Notes: generated by a model from the letters alone, not told the origin. DNA of 64,000 nucleotides from Pseudomonas vanderleydeniana (GCF_014268755.2 NZ_CP077093.1:4018001-4082000); one strand, 5' to 3'. Counted from the stretch's first letter, positions 45,929 through 54,956 are shown. Translations and numbers: made by a program.

Positions 45929-46660
45929 CTATCCTTTCAATTGAACACCCGGCAGGAGTTCAATACCGATGTGATTAACCAATTCACGATAGGATATGGG
46001 CTTGGTAACCGCTGCATCATCCTTGTTTTCAACCCAGTAGGCCCAGGCACGCTGAGCATTCGGGTCATAAACCAATTTGAACAGATGCGTCGGCACCCAG
46101 ACATGCCCACGACCAATCGTCTTGACCTGCCCCTCAAAAGCCGGACCAGTGAATACATAAACATCGCCTTGGGCCCGCATGACGTAATGGCGGGTCGCCG
46201 CTTCAACCCGACGCGCCCAAACCCCCCTGTTGTTTTCAGGTGCCTGCGGCACCATATTGGCCAAGGAGAAACTCTGGGCCATCGAACCGGGTGAAGGCAT
46301 ATCGGCCGCCGGAGACATGTGACCACGATCATAGCCAGAACCTCTGTAGTCATCCAGTGAAGCTCGCTCAGCCGAAGGAAGTCGCGCATCCTCATAGAAC
46401 TTGTTTGTGCGTTCTTCGTCCTTCGCAGCGGCAAGTCGAGCACGATTGAGTCGTTCCACTGTATAGACCGGAGTCTTGCTCTCTCCTGAGCTCAACACTG
46501 CAAAAGAGTCAAAGCATATTTCGTGCAGCTTTGCCATGTTTAAAACTTGGGGAACAACCCTCCCTGGGAATTGATCGCGGCACGCATCAAAAGCCGCATG
46601 CGCCCCAACAGGAGCGAGTAGAAAGAAAGCCAGGAAAAGAGCGGAAATATTCTTCTTCAT
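45929..46660 (-). CDS. Island-borne secreted DNA/RNA non-specific endonuclease
   Basis: A 243-residue protein. ATG 46660 (MKKNISALFLAFFLLAPVGA) begins a clear Sec signal peptide ending near AHA. The nuclease motif DRGHMSPAAD carries the general-base His, and SLANMVPQAPENNRGVW carries the metal-binding Asn of the NucA/Serratia family. It is complete and parallels the host gene broken by the island along its whole length (DVYVFTGPAFEG, VWVPTHLFKLVYD). It is the last gene before the right end and reads into gmtY. It may compensate for the gene the island destroys, or be offensive or nutritional cargo. Confidence 0.88.
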   Translation of the reverse strand: MKKNISALFLAFFLLAPVGAHAAFDACRDQFPGRVVPQVLNMAKLHEICFDSFAVLSSGESKTPVYTVERLNRARLAAAKDEERTNKFYEDARLPSAERASLDDYRGSGYDRGHMSPAADMPSPGSMAQSFSLANMVPQAPENNRGVWARRVEAATRHYVMRAQGDVYVFTGPAFEGQVKTIGRGHVWVPTHLFKLVYDPNAQRAWAYWVENKDDAAVTKPISYRELVNHIGIELLPGVQLKG

Positions 46661-46803
46661 ATTCACAACCATTAAAAGTATATAGTAATCGGGGTAATTT
46701 ACATGGTGAGCAGAATAATCTCTTGACCATAAAGTCAAAAAAACAATAGAGAAAGACTCACCCTCGAGAAGAAAAAACAGCTATTAATCCTATATTAAGA
46801 GTA

Positions 46804-47400
46804 TTAGTTAGGGGTGACGTTCCAGATCTTGCGGTTGTTGGTCGGGTCCTGCGGCACCATGTTCGACAAGGCGAACGATTGCGCCATGGCGTTCGGCGTC
46901 GGCGCATCGGCCGCCGGGGCCTGGTGCCCACGATCGACCGCCGGGTGCTGGGCGCGGTAGTCGCTCAGCTCGGCGCGGCCGCCCTTGGGAATTCGCGGGT
47001 CCGGGTAGAACTGGTTGGTGCGCTCCTCACCCTTGGCGTCCTTGAGTTGCGCCGAATTCAGGCGCTCGACCACGACCAGTGGGGTCTTGCTGGTTTGCGA
47101 GTACAACACCGCGAAGGTATCGGAACACAGTGCCAACGGTTTCATGCTCGCCGGCACGCTGCCCAGGTTGATCGGCCGGGCGTTGGGGAACAGCTGCGCG
47201 CAGCCGTCGAACGAGGCCTGGCGCTGCTGGCTGGAATACAGGTCGAGGGCCGCGCCCTGGCTGATGGAGCCGGAACGATGGCCCTGCTTTTCGTGTTGCG
47301 CGGGTGGGTCGAGAAGATCCAGCACGCTGCGCGCCTGCACGGCGCCACTGGTCAACAACAAAAGGGCTGACAGACCGACTGCTAACTTGCCTGGTTTCAT
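46804..47400 (-). pseudogene. 5' half of the interrupted secreted endonuclease gene
   Basis: Starts MKPGKLAVGLSALLLLTSGA with a signal peptide ending near VQA, and carries the nuclease core HPAVDRGHQAPAADAPTPNA and ALSNMVPQDPTNNRKIW. After Trp (46824-46822) it runs into the island and stops after NVTPN. Codons before that point (193) join in frame to the 98 codons at 24737-24441. The truncated product keeps the catalytic His and metal-binding Asn but loses the C-terminal third, so it is probably inactive. The reading frame up to the junction is undamaged, which suggests recent insertion. Confidence 0.9.
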
Positions 47401-47791
47401 GCGTCGCTTCTTTACTCGGGAGGGTCGAAAAAAGTCCTACAAAGCCCTCCAGTGGTCTGTACGGTTAATTGGGATACGCAAATTCGAGTCCAAGGGTTTG
47501 CCAGGCAAGGCGCCATGACGAGTCGTAGCCGGGCTACGGCAAGGAATGGCAACGCAGCCTGGCTAAAACTTGGGCCGAAGTTGAGTATGCGAATTAGCCA
47601 CACAGGCCACTGCTCAGGGCTCGGCGAGGCTTCTACCATCCACAGCGAACAAAGGACAAGAAAATACTTCCACGAGCGTAGGAATCAGCGAAAAGCTGGC
47701 AGACTGACAGTATTTAGCGAGGAAAACCCGACGATTTTCCGCGCTTATGGCGTTAAACTGCCGGCCCTTTGAAGCTGCCGACGTTACCCCG
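47401..47791. other. Intergenic region between endonuclease half and methyltransferase
   Basis: It contains two similar direct elements (ATACGCAAATT near 47473 and GTATGCGAATT near 47584) and GC-rich inverted stretches resembling Pseudomonas intergenic repeats. No gene is supported. Confidence 0.35.
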
Positions 47792-48742
47792 ATGAATCCG
47801 CAAGCCCTGTCCACCCTTCACGACCACCTGCTCGACGCCCTGGCGAACCCGCCCGAGGAAACCCGCCGGCTGTTCCATGGCCGTGGCCGCTGCTGGCCGG
47901 GCCTGGAACAGGTGACCGTCGACTGGTTGCAGGGGCTGGTGCTGGTGTCGCTGTTCAAGGAGCCTTCGCCGGCGCAACTGGACGACCTCCAGCTGCGGCT
48001 GGAAAACCTGGTCCGCAGCGACGCCTGGGATCGCAGCGGCGCCCAGGCCCTGCTGCTGCAACACCGCTACCTGCCGCTGAGCCCGACCGAGTGGCTGCTG
48101 GGCGAGGCCGTGGAGCAATGGACGCTGGTCGAAGGGGGGCTCAAGTACCGCATCGACCTGGGTCGCAAACAGAACAATGGCCTGTTCCTGGACATGCGTT
48201 ACGGCCGCGACTGGGTCCGTGCCAATGCTCGCGGCCAGCGCGTACTCAACCTGTTCGCCTACACCTGCGGCTTCTCGGTGGCGGCCATCGAGGGGGGGGC
48301 CGAGCGCGTGGTCAACCTGGACATGTCGCGCGCGGCCCTCAGCCGTGGCCGTGACAACCACCGGCTCAACGGCCACGACCTGGGCAAGGTGGCGTTCCTC
48401 GGCCACGACCTGTTCAAGTCCTGGGGCAAGGTGATCAATGGCGGCCCGTACGACCTGGTGATCATCGACCCGCCGTCGTTCCAGAAAGGCAGCTTCCTGC
48501 TGACCAAGGACTACCAGCGGGTATTGCGCCGCCTGCCGGAGCTGCTCGCGGCACAGGGCACGGTGCTGGCCTGCATGAACGACCCGTCGATCGGCCCGGA
48601 CTTCCTCATCGAGGGCGTGACCCAGGAAGCGCCGGGCCTGCGCTTCGAGCAGCGGCTGGAGAACCCGCCGGAGTTTCCCGACAACGACGCCAACGGCGGC
48701 CTGAAGGCCCTGGTGTTCCGTCTACACACTAGCGCAGACTGA
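47792..48742 (+). CDS. Class I SAM-dependent RNA methyltransferase-like protein
   Basis: A 316-residue protein. ATG 47792 (MNPQALSTLHDHLLDAL) is preferred to the in-frame codon at 47747 on family start. The core shows the Rossmann methyltransferase motifs: RVLNLFAYTCGFSVAAIEGG (SAM-binding motif I), VVNLDMSRAAL (acidic end of strand 2) and YDLVIIDPPSFQKG (motif IV, DPPSF). This is the RlmI/RlmK group that methylates rRNA cytosines or guanines. The DPPSF form is typical of N2-guanine or C5-cytosine enzymes. The N-terminal ~130 residues are a variable recognition part; no PUA domain is evident. The exact substrate cannot be read from sequence. Confidence 0.8.
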   Translation: MNPQALSTLHDHLLDALANPPEETRRLFHGRGRCWPGLEQVTVDWLQGLVLVSLFKEPSPAQLDDLQLRLENLVRSDAWDRSGAQALLLQHRYLPLSPTEWLLGEAVEQWTLVEGGLKYRIDLGRKQNNGLFLDMRYGRDWVRANARGQRVLNLFAYTCGFSVAAIEGGAERVVNLDMSRAALSRGRDNHRLNGHDLGKVAFLGHDLFKSWGKVINGGPYDLVIIDPPSFQKGSFLLTKDYQRVLRRLPELLAAQGTVLACMNDPSIGPDFLIEGVTQEAPGLRFEQRLENPPEFPDNDANGGLKALVFRLHTSAD

Positions 48743-48780
48743 ATGTCGGGCAGAACACGTTCTTGCCGGCCGCACACTAC

Positions 48781-48912
48781 GTGGCGAGCGGGCTTGCCCG
48801 CGCTGGGCTGCGGAGCAGCCCTAAAACCAGTCGACTCGTAGTGCCAGGCACAGCGAGGTCATGGGGTTTGGGGCTGCTCCGCAGCCCAGCGCAGGCAAGC
48901 CTGCTCGCCACA
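48781..48912. repeat. Large inverted repeat (REP-like)
   Basis: The left arm GTGGCGAGCGGGCTTGCCCG, continuing CGCTGGGCTGCGGAGCAGCCC (48781-48821), is mirrored by the right arm GGGCTGCTCCGCAGCCCAGC, continuing GCAGGCAAGCCTGCTCGCCAC (48870-48912). The pair can form a ~40-bp stem with a 50-base loop after the methyltransferase gene. It is typical of Pseudomonas intergenic repeats. Confidence 0.8.
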
Positions 48913-49002
48913 ACAGCCCTGTGCACCGCACAAGGTGTCGGCCACAATTGTGATAAGACACCACCATTGAACCTTTAAATCCGCCCCAACCGCGAGGCTG
49001 TC

Positions 49003-49062
49003 GTGTCCAGAGGCATCGTTCTATCCGTATCGGCGTCCTGCCTGTTCGCCATCATGTACTCC
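49003..49062 (+). pseudogene. Duplicated 5' end of rarD
   Basis: Bases 48990-49058 repeat 49667-49735 with about four differences, covering the GAGG Shine-Dalgarno, the GTG start and the first ~19 codons of the downstream transporter. The frame then runs into the repeat array and stops. It is a truncated copy separated from the working gene by the array. Confidence 0.8.
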
Positions 49063-49649
49063 GATCGTTCCCACGCTCCGCGTGGGCATGCCTCTCGGGA
49101 CGCTCAGCGTCCGCTCTTGTGACGCACAGCGTCACGGGCTGCATTCCCACGCAGAGCGTAGGAACGATCATGAACTGTCGACCACGATGACTACAAGAAA
49201 GCGCGACCCAAAACCTTAACCGATCGTTCCCACGCTCCGCGTGGGCATGCCTCTCGGGACGCTCAGCGTCCGCTCTTGTGACGCACAGCGTCACGGGCTG
49301 CATTCCCACGCCGAGCGTAGGAACGATCATGAATTGTCGACCACAATGACTACAAGAAAGCGCGACCCAAAAACCTTAACTGATCGTTCCCACGCTCCGC
49401 GTGGGAATGCCTCTCGGGACGCTCAGCGTCTGCTCTTGTGACGCACAGCGTCACGGGCTGCATTCCCACGCCGAGCGTAGGAACGATCATGAATTGTCGA
49501 CCACAATGACTACAAGAAAGCGCGACCCAAAAACCTTAACTGATCGTTCCCACGCTCCGCGTGGGAATGCCTCTCGGGACGCTCAGCGTCCGCTCTTGTG
49601 GCGCACAGCGTCACGGGTTGCATTCCCATGCAGAGTGTGGGAACGATCA
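49063..49649. repeat. Tandem array of a 160-bp palindromic repeat (3.7 units)
   Basis: GATCGTTCCCACGCTCCGCG begins units at 49063, 49222, 49382 and 49542, a period of 159-160. Each unit contains inverted elements (CCCACGCTCCGCGTGGG, GGGACGCTCAGCGTCC, GTGACGCACAGCGTCAC, GAACGATC at the end) and then a unique-looking spacer (GAATTGTCGACCACAATGAC). The last unit lacks the spacer. The units differ by a few substitutions. Confidence 0.9.
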
Positions 49650-49679
49650 TTCATCTATCTGCCCACCCGCGAGGCTGTT

Positions 49680-50561
49680 GTGTCCAGAGGCATCGTTTTA
49701 TCGGTATCGGCGTCCTGCCTGTTCGCCGTCATGTATTTCTACACGTCCCTGCTTTCGCCCCTGAACGGCGAGGACATCTTCGGTTGGCGCATGCTCTTGA
49801 CCGTCCCCTGCATGACCGTGTTCATGCTGATTTCCGGTGACTGGAAACGGGTTCCGACGATCATTGCCCGCATCATCAAGGAGCCCCTGCTGCTGCTCAA
49901 GCTGATCGCCTCCTCGGCCATGCTCGGCGTGCAGTTGTGGATCTTCCTCTGGGCGCCACTCAACGGCCACAGCCTGAACGTGTCCCTGGGCTACTTCCTG
50001 CTGCCGCTGACCATGGTGCTGACCGGCCGTATCGTCTACGGCGAAAAGCTCTCGCGACTGCAGGTGCTGGCCGCCCTGCTCGCCCTCGGCGGCGTGCTCA
50101 ACGAGCTGTACCAGGTCGGCCGGGTGTCCTGGACCACCCTGGTGGTCGCGGCCGGCTACCCGGTGTACTTCGTGCTGCGCCGGCGGACCGGTACCGACAA
50201 CCTTGGCGGCCTGTGGTTCGACATGACGCTGCTGCTGCCAGTGGCCTGGTGGTTCGTGCACAGCGGCGAACAGGGCTTCGCCGTGGTCGACCAGCGCCCG
50301 GCGCTCTATGCGCTGATTCCGGGGCTGGGGTTGATCAGCACCGCCGCCCTGATCTGCTACCTGCTGGCCAGCCGCATGCTGCCCTTCGGCCTGTTCGGCC
50401 TGCTCGGTTATGTCGAGCCGGTGCTGCTGGTGTTCGTCGCCCTGCTGCTGGGCGAAAGCATCGCCCCGGGCGAATGGCTGACCTACATCCCGATCTGGCT
50501 GGCGGTGCTGGTACTGGTGCTCGAAGGGGTCAAGCGGCTGCTGAGACAGCGCCGGGCGTAG
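49680..50561 (+). CDS. rarD: EamA-family transporter RarD
   Basis: A 293-residue membrane protein with about ten hydrophobic helices (FAVMYFYTSLLSPLNGEDIF, LGYFLLPLTMVLTGRIVYGE, LIPGLGLISTAALICYLLAS). The plan is that of the RarD subgroup of the drug/metabolite transporter superfamily, whose substrates are poorly known. GTG 49680 is the start, with GAGG 5 bases upstream and the family N-terminus SRGIVLSVSASCLFA. An open frame reaches back into the repeat array but is not coding. The natural upstream region has been replaced by the array, so its expression may depend on a promoter within or beyond the repeats. Confidence 0.85.
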   Translation: MSRGIVLSVSASCLFAVMYFYTSLLSPLNGEDIFGWRMLLTVPCMTVFMLISGDWKRVPTIIARIIKEPLLLLKLIASSAMLGVQLWIFLWAPLNGHSLNVSLGYFLLPLTMVLTGRIVYGEKLSRLQVLAALLALGGVLNELYQVGRVSWTTLVVAAGYPVYFVLRRRTGTDNLGGLWFDMTLLLPVAWWFVHSGEQGFAVVDQRPALYALIPGLGLISTAALICYLLASRMLPFGLFGLLGYVEPVLLVFVALLLGESIAPGEWLTYIPIWLAVLVLVLEGVKRLLRQRRA

Positions 50562-50647
50562 CCACCACGATGCACCTGCCCGGCCCGGCGGACCTTGTGT
50601 TCCGACGCAGGGGCTTGTGGGGAGTCCGGGAGATGTCGGCAAGGCTT

Positions 50648-50754
50648 GCAGGCCTCTTCGCGGGCAAGCCACGCGCCTACGCGGCGGTATCGTGCACCAG
50701 ACCGGTGTACATCCTGCTCCAGCAGGAGCAGGGCTTGCCCGCGAAGAGGCCTGC
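50648..50754. repeat. Inverted repeat between rarD and the next gene
   Basis: GCAGGCCTCTTCGCGGGCAA (50648-50667, plus GCC) is mirrored by GGCTTGCCCGCGAAGAGGCC, then TGC (50732-50754). The 23-bp arms are perfect. The repeat lies between two convergent genes and may act as a transcription stop or REP site. Confidence 0.75.
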
Positions 50755-50777
50755 ACCCGATCGTTGACCGATTGGGG

Positions 50778-53687
50778 TTAGTAGACTTCCCTGACCACGA
50801 AATGCTTCAGCTTGTAGTCGTTGCCCTGCCCCGTGGCCACATGGCTGACGATCTCCAGCAGCACATTGGCCGTTCTCGCCGTGAACGTGCCCTTGATGTT
50901 GACCCAGACCGTGGGGCTTACCACATTCACGGGACCGCCCAGCGTTATCCCATCGACTGTCGTCGACAGCCTCGGGACTGCCGGACTGGAATTGGCCCGT
51001 TGCACCTCGACATCAAACTCATACTGGTGCCCACGCTCCAGCGTGAAGGATTTGCCCAGGATGACCCCTGCCGATTTCTCGGTATAGGTGTAGTTCCACA
51101 GGAACCAATCACCCTTCTCGTTCCTGATCACCAGGTCACGCGGATCGACCGCTGCCGGTCCCTTGGCCCAACCATTCCAATTGAAGTTGATGAAATCGGT
51201 CAGGTCATGGAACGGCTTGCGCAAGGTGAGTGAAAGCGTTGGGAAGACAATCGCCTCGCTCTCACGGTCACCGCCATCGGCCGTCACCTTGCAGGTGAAC
51301 GTCAACTTGCTGAAATCGCGCAACTGCGCCAACGGTGCACGGCGCAACAGGCGATGCAGGCCCGCACTCACGTCCTGTACCGTCACCCGCTCACCCACGA
51401 TGACATCGATGGCACCCGGTGCGCCATTGTTCAACGTGCCCACTCCCCGCAGCCACACCCTCTGCCCCGGCAGAATGAACCACCAGCGCGGTACACGGAT
51501 ATCGGCATCCGCGGCAAAGGTGCGCAGATCCAGAACCCCCGCGGTCGCCTGCGCCACCACGGGTGTCGGCAACTGGGCGGGAAGCAGGATCTTCAGTTCG
51601 AGCGTGCGCGACGTGGCCTCCTTGCAGGCACTGGTCACCGTATAGCTGAGCGGCACGGTCCTGCCCATGCCGACAATCACCGCCTCGCGCGGCACATGGA
51701 AGTCGACATACCCGAGAACGGCGTTCCCGCGTTGCGCGACCATCGCCAGGCAATTGCCATCGGGGGCTTGCCAGCACAGCTCGATCGTCTGGCGAACACT
51801 CATCCGCTCGTACTCCACCCGTACCGTCACGCCCTCCTGCCCATTGGCAGGGTTCAAGACCCCACCCACCGCCTCGCGCACCGTGGGCTCGGGCAAATCC
51901 AGATCGGGCAGCGCCAGGTGCAGCGTCAGGGATGGAAACTCGACGGCCGTGGTTTCATCCACCTGCCCATCGAGGTTGGCCGCGAAGTGCACGTCGATCC
52001 GGCTACAATCGGCCAGTTGCATCAAGGCCTGGCGCGGTATGCTGGCGATCATGCCCTCGTCGACCCCGGTGGCGGGCAGCGGTTCACCCTCCAGCACACT
52101 GAGCACCTGTGGCGTACCGTCGTCCGCATGGCCTGTCACCCATAGCCAGCAGGCCTGGCCCTGGGCAATGAAGGGCCAGGGTTGCACCGTAGCCTGGGCA
52201 TCGCCGTCGAAGGTGTTCAGGTCCAGCACACCCTCTGTCGCCTCGGTGACCTGGGGGGCTGGCAGCCCCTCAAGCGCCAGCACCTGTAGCGAGCGCTGCG
52301 GCGATTCAAGCGTTTGCCCCCGCCAGGTGACTTCGTAGCCCAGCAACACACTGCCGCCGAGGTTGGCCGCCACCGCCGAAGCGGGCACGACAAAATCGAC
52401 GTAGCCTTCCAGGCTCCCCGGTTTGGGCGCCAGGGCGGGAGTCCCCGCGCCGGGAGCCCCCTGCCAGAACGGCTGGATCATCTGCCCGTCGTTCATGCCT
52501 TCATAAGCGACCCGCAGCGTCGCCCCCGCTTCGGCGTTGATCGGGTTGAGGACCGAATCCACCGCCTCCAGCACACTGGGCTCGATCAGTTCCGGAGCGT
52601 CCAGGTACAGCCGCACGCCAGCGACCGGAAAGCGTACCGCCGTGCCTTCATCGGCCGGTTCATGGCGGTTCACGGCGAAGTGCAGTTCGAACAGGCTGTC
52701 ATCGCGCAACTGCTCCAGCTCATCGCGCGGCAGCGGCACCAACAGCTCCACCGGCGACGGCGAAGGTGGCGAATAGGGTTCGCCGCGCAGGACATCGAAA
52801 CGGTAGGGCGAACCGTCCGGGCGTACGCCGGTCACGTGCAGCCACATCGGCTGGCCGGGTCGGGCGAAGGGCCATGCGGCCACCGAGCACTGCGGGTCGC
52901 CGTTGACCGTACCCAGGTCCAGCAGGCCATCGGGGGCCTCCACCACTTCGGGCGTCGGTAGAGCGGCACGGTCGAGCTTGAGGCTCAAGGACGGGAACAA
53001 CCGGGGAATCCCGGCTTCGTTCTGCCCTCTGAACGCAACCCGGAAAACCCACAGCAACTGGCTGCCGGAGGGCACATCCGATAACAACTGCGTTGAGAAA
53101 TGGCGTTCCCAGCCGCGCAACACATCCTCTTCGGTCAGGAGTTGCGCCACCACCGGATACAGAGTGAAACGACGCCCCTCGGGCGTCGTGACATGACAGT
53201 CCAGCCAGGCCCGATTCAGCCGGTTGATGAATGGCCAGCGCGGCACCCGGAACGTGAACTCATCACCTTGCAGGGCCGAGGTGTACAGAGTGCCCTCGAC
53301 GACCTGCGGGACGACCGGTTCCGGCAGCGGCCTGGGCCAGGTAATGATCACCGTGGCGATGGGCGACGGCGTCACCTCTTCATCCCGTGTCACGTTGTAG
53401 AAAAACGCCACCACGCCATCGACCCAGTACCCCACGTAGTCATAGGGCACCAGGAACGTGAGGTGGCCATCGACACTGCCGTACTGCGGCGCAATCGGCG
53501 CAAACTCCTCGTCGGGGGGCAGCCCCGGCCAACAGAGCTGGATCAGGTCGGTGGCGCGCATATCGTCATAGCGCACCTCGACGGGCGTGCCCTCGGGCGC
53601 GACTACGGAAGGGTCGAGGCTGGAACCCTCGGCCTGCAACAGCGTGGGTTTGGCAAGGTCGAGGGCGGCCTGTTTGGTAGGGCTCAT
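50778..53687 (-). CDS. Large repeat protein with alternating beta modules and C-terminal jelly-roll
   Basis: A 969-residue protein. ATG 53687 (MSPTKQAALDLAKP) has AGGAG 8 bases upstream; the open extension to 53885 is not supported. Two ~95-110-residue modules recur in the order A-B-B-A-B-A-B. A contains RVEYERM/RYDDM, a W-x-G turn, GYVDFVVP and YEVT. B contains VLDLxTFxGD, WPFIxxGQxxWL, and ends FPSLTLHL. Both look like Ig-like beta sandwiches. The last ~150 residues (DWFLWNYTYTEKSAGVILGK, LEIVSHVATGQG) resemble a carbohydrate-binding-type jelly-roll. There is no signal peptide. The 55070 protein shares modules A and B. Function is unknown; a surface or secreted adhesin-like role is a guess. 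A palindrome lies 89 bases upstream of the start. Confidence 0.65.
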   Translation of the reverse strand: MSPTKQAALDLAKPTLLQAEGSSLDPSVVAPEGTPVEVRYDDMRATDLIQLCWPGLPPDEEFAPIAPQYGSVDGHLTFLVPYDYVGYWVDGVVAFFYNVTRDEEVTPSPIATVIITWPRPLPEPVVPQVVEGTLYTSALQGDEFTFRVPRWPFINRLNRAWLDCHVTTPEGRRFTLYPVVAQLLTEEDVLRGWERHFSTQLLSDVPSGSQLLWVFRVAFRGQNEAGIPRLFPSLSLKLDRAALPTPEVVEAPDGLLDLGTVNGDPQCSVAAWPFARPGQPMWLHVTGVRPDGSPYRFDVLRGEPYSPPSPSPVELLVPLPRDELEQLRDDSLFELHFAVNRHEPADEGTAVRFPVAGVRLYLDAPELIEPSVLEAVDSVLNPINAEAGATLRVAYEGMNDGQMIQPFWQGAPGAGTPALAPKPGSLEGYVDFVVPASAVAANLGGSVLLGYEVTWRGQTLESPQRSLQVLALEGLPAPQVTEATEGVLDLNTFDGDAQATVQPWPFIAQGQACWLWVTGHADDGTPQVLSVLEGEPLPATGVDEGMIASIPRQALMQLADCSRIDVHFAANLDGQVDETTAVEFPSLTLHLALPDLDLPEPTVREAVGGVLNPANGQEGVTVRVEYERMSVRQTIELCWQAPDGNCLAMVAQRGNAVLGYVDFHVPREAVIVGMGRTVPLSYTVTSACKEATSRTLELKILLPAQLPTPVVAQATAGVLDLRTFAADADIRVPRWWFILPGQRVWLRGVGTLNNGAPGAIDVIVGERVTVQDVSAGLHRLLRRAPLAQLRDFSKLTFTCKVTADGGDRESEAIVFPTLSLTLRKPFHDLTDFINFNWNGWAKGPAAVDPRDLVIRNEKGDWFLWNYTYTEKSAGVILGKSFTLERGHQYEFDVEVQRANSSPAVPRLSTTVDGITLGGPVNVVSPTVWVNIKGTFTARTANVLLEIVSHVATGQGNDYKLKHFVVREVY

Positions 53688-53775
53688 CAGGAAGACTCCT
53701 GCGCGAACGATGGATGAGTAGGCACTGCCCGAAAACGCCTGAGCATCGTTATGCCCCAACCGGCGCGTGCTGCCT

Positions 53776-53793
53776 ACTGTCAGAAATGACAGT
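53776..53793. promoter_or_regulatory. 18-bp palindrome upstream of the 50778-53687 gene
   Basis: ACTGTCAGAAATGACAGT is a perfect dyad apart from its centre. It lies 89 bases before the start codon of the minus-strand gene. The same element, in the same orientation relative to its gene, lies 96 bases before the 55070 start. It is a likely regulator-binding site. Confidence 0.65.
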
Positions 53794-53963
53794 TCGTGCC
53801 GCCCAACCGATAGATGGCAGGCGCAAGGCCCTACGACCCACACCGCCAGGTCGCGCAAGGCGCAGCGCACTTGCGCCCATCGCACAACGATCGATACGAC
53901 CGACAGCCACGCTGCACTTGCCTAGGCTCTGTCCCTCCCATCCTCAGTGCCGAGCCCAGTAAC

Positions 53964-54944
53964 ATGCCCGAGACTTCCGTTCAACAAACTGCGCAACACA
54001 CAGCCAGCACCTCCGGCCCCGTGTCCGAACATGAGCCGGTGCATCAGCTCAGCGTCACCGTGAAGGTGGCCGATGACTACTACGCGGGGACGGACGACCG
54101 GATTCTGATTTCCCTGAACTCGCCAAGCCGGGCGGTCCAGCTCTTCGATGGACCGACCCGCGGCCAGAGCAAGACCCTCGAGATCGACATCACCGACATG
54201 TTCGGTAGTTCCCCGATCTGCCTGAGCGACCTGAGCGAGGTCTATCTGTACCAGGAGCCCGCCCCTCATCCGCTGTCCAGCGACGCCTGGAAGCTCGAAT
54301 CGATCATCCTCACCGTCAACGGGCACTACACCAATGATTCCCTGGGCCACATCAACCGCTGGCTGGACGTTCCCAGCCCGGTGGTCCATCCGGTCTGGAG
54401 CGGCAGCATCGCCCCCTGCGCCTGGCGCGACACCCGGCACGCCCCCGCCCACTACGGCGACACCACCTACCCGGTCACCTGGCTGCCCTACATCGCCGAC
54501 CTCAAGTCCTGGCGCAACTACGACCCGGCGACCATCGACGGGGTCGGGCAACTGGTGGGCATGCGCAACGGCCAACTGATCGGCCAGCAACTCAAGGATC
54601 GTCACTGCGAAACCCTGGTCCCCAACGGCGAGCACGACAGCTACACCTGGGTCTTCACCCCCGAGGGCGCGATCATCTATCGACTCTGGCAACACCGACA
54701 GACCGCGGACTACGTCCGGCACAGCCAACTGGGCAGCGGCAAACCGGTGGTCTGCGCCGGGGAGTTCCGGATCGAGCGAACCCGGAGCGGCAGTGGCATG
54801 GTGGACATGATTGCGATGGTCAACGACGCCTCGGGTCACTACAAACCCGATGGAGGAGCGTGCCTGGCGCCGGTGGAGCGGAAGTTGCGGGCCCTGGGCA
54901 TACCGACGCAGCACATCAGCTGGTCGACAAGAAACAAGGGCTGA
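53964..54944 (+). CDS. PLAT/LH2-like domain protein with SGHY-type C-terminal domain
   Basis: A 326-residue protein starting MPETSVQQTAQHTASTS; the frame is open upstream but without content. Residues ~28-130 resemble a PLAT/LH2 beta-sandwich: VTVKVADDYYAGTDDRILIS, a following acidic turn, and WKLESIILTVNGHY. The C-terminal ~170 residues are a different domain ending VVCAGEFRIER, MVNDASGHYKPDGG and LRALGIPTQH. The AGEF plus SGHYxP pair recurs, as I recall, in C-terminal domains of bacterial toxins, but its activity is not known to me. There is no signal peptide. The gene lies between two modular proteins that share a palindrome, so the three may work together. Confidence 0.55.
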   Translation: MPETSVQQTAQHTASTSGPVSEHEPVHQLSVTVKVADDYYAGTDDRILISLNSPSRAVQLFDGPTRGQSKTLEIDITDMFGSSPICLSDLSEVYLYQEPAPHPLSSDAWKLESIILTVNGHYTNDSLGHINRWLDVPSPVVHPVWSGSIAPCAWRDTRHAPAHYGDTTYPVTWLPYIADLKSWRNYDPATIDGVGQLVGMRNGQLIGQQLKDRHCETLVPNGEHDSYTWVFTPEGAIIYRLWQHRQTADYVRHSQLGSGKPVVCAGEFRIERTRSGSGMVDMIAMVNDASGHYKPDGGACLAPVERKLRALGIPTQHISWSTRNKG

Positions 54945-54956
54945 CCACTCGTCGCC

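Larger units (their letters stand above)
24737..46826. mobile_element. 22-kb gamma-mobile-trio (GMT) type island with defence cargo
   Basis: TCCAGA occurs at 24737-24742 and 46821-46826, immediately outside matching inverted ends: G-G/A-AC-nnn-ACCCC plus AATACT reading inward from both sides. Deleting 24743-46826 (22,084 bp) rebuilds a continuous endonuclease frame. The only recombination genes inside are the gmtY-gmtZ-gmtX set at 40743-45918, near the right end. The other cargo is mostly defence-type: reverse transcriptase, NERD-kinase-helicase pair, AbrB-ParS-like antitoxin and an NlpC/P60-like hydrolase. Base composition is clearly lower in G+C than the flanks, especially at both ends and at 29906-30886. 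The GMT name follows the described trio of a tyrosine recombinase, a ~1000-residue integrase and a ~220-residue third protein in this order. Confidence 0.85.

Noticed and set aside
49063..49649. Repeat array considered as a CRISPR
   Set aside because: The units are ~160 bp and almost identical throughout, so there are no unique spacers, and no cas genes are nearby.
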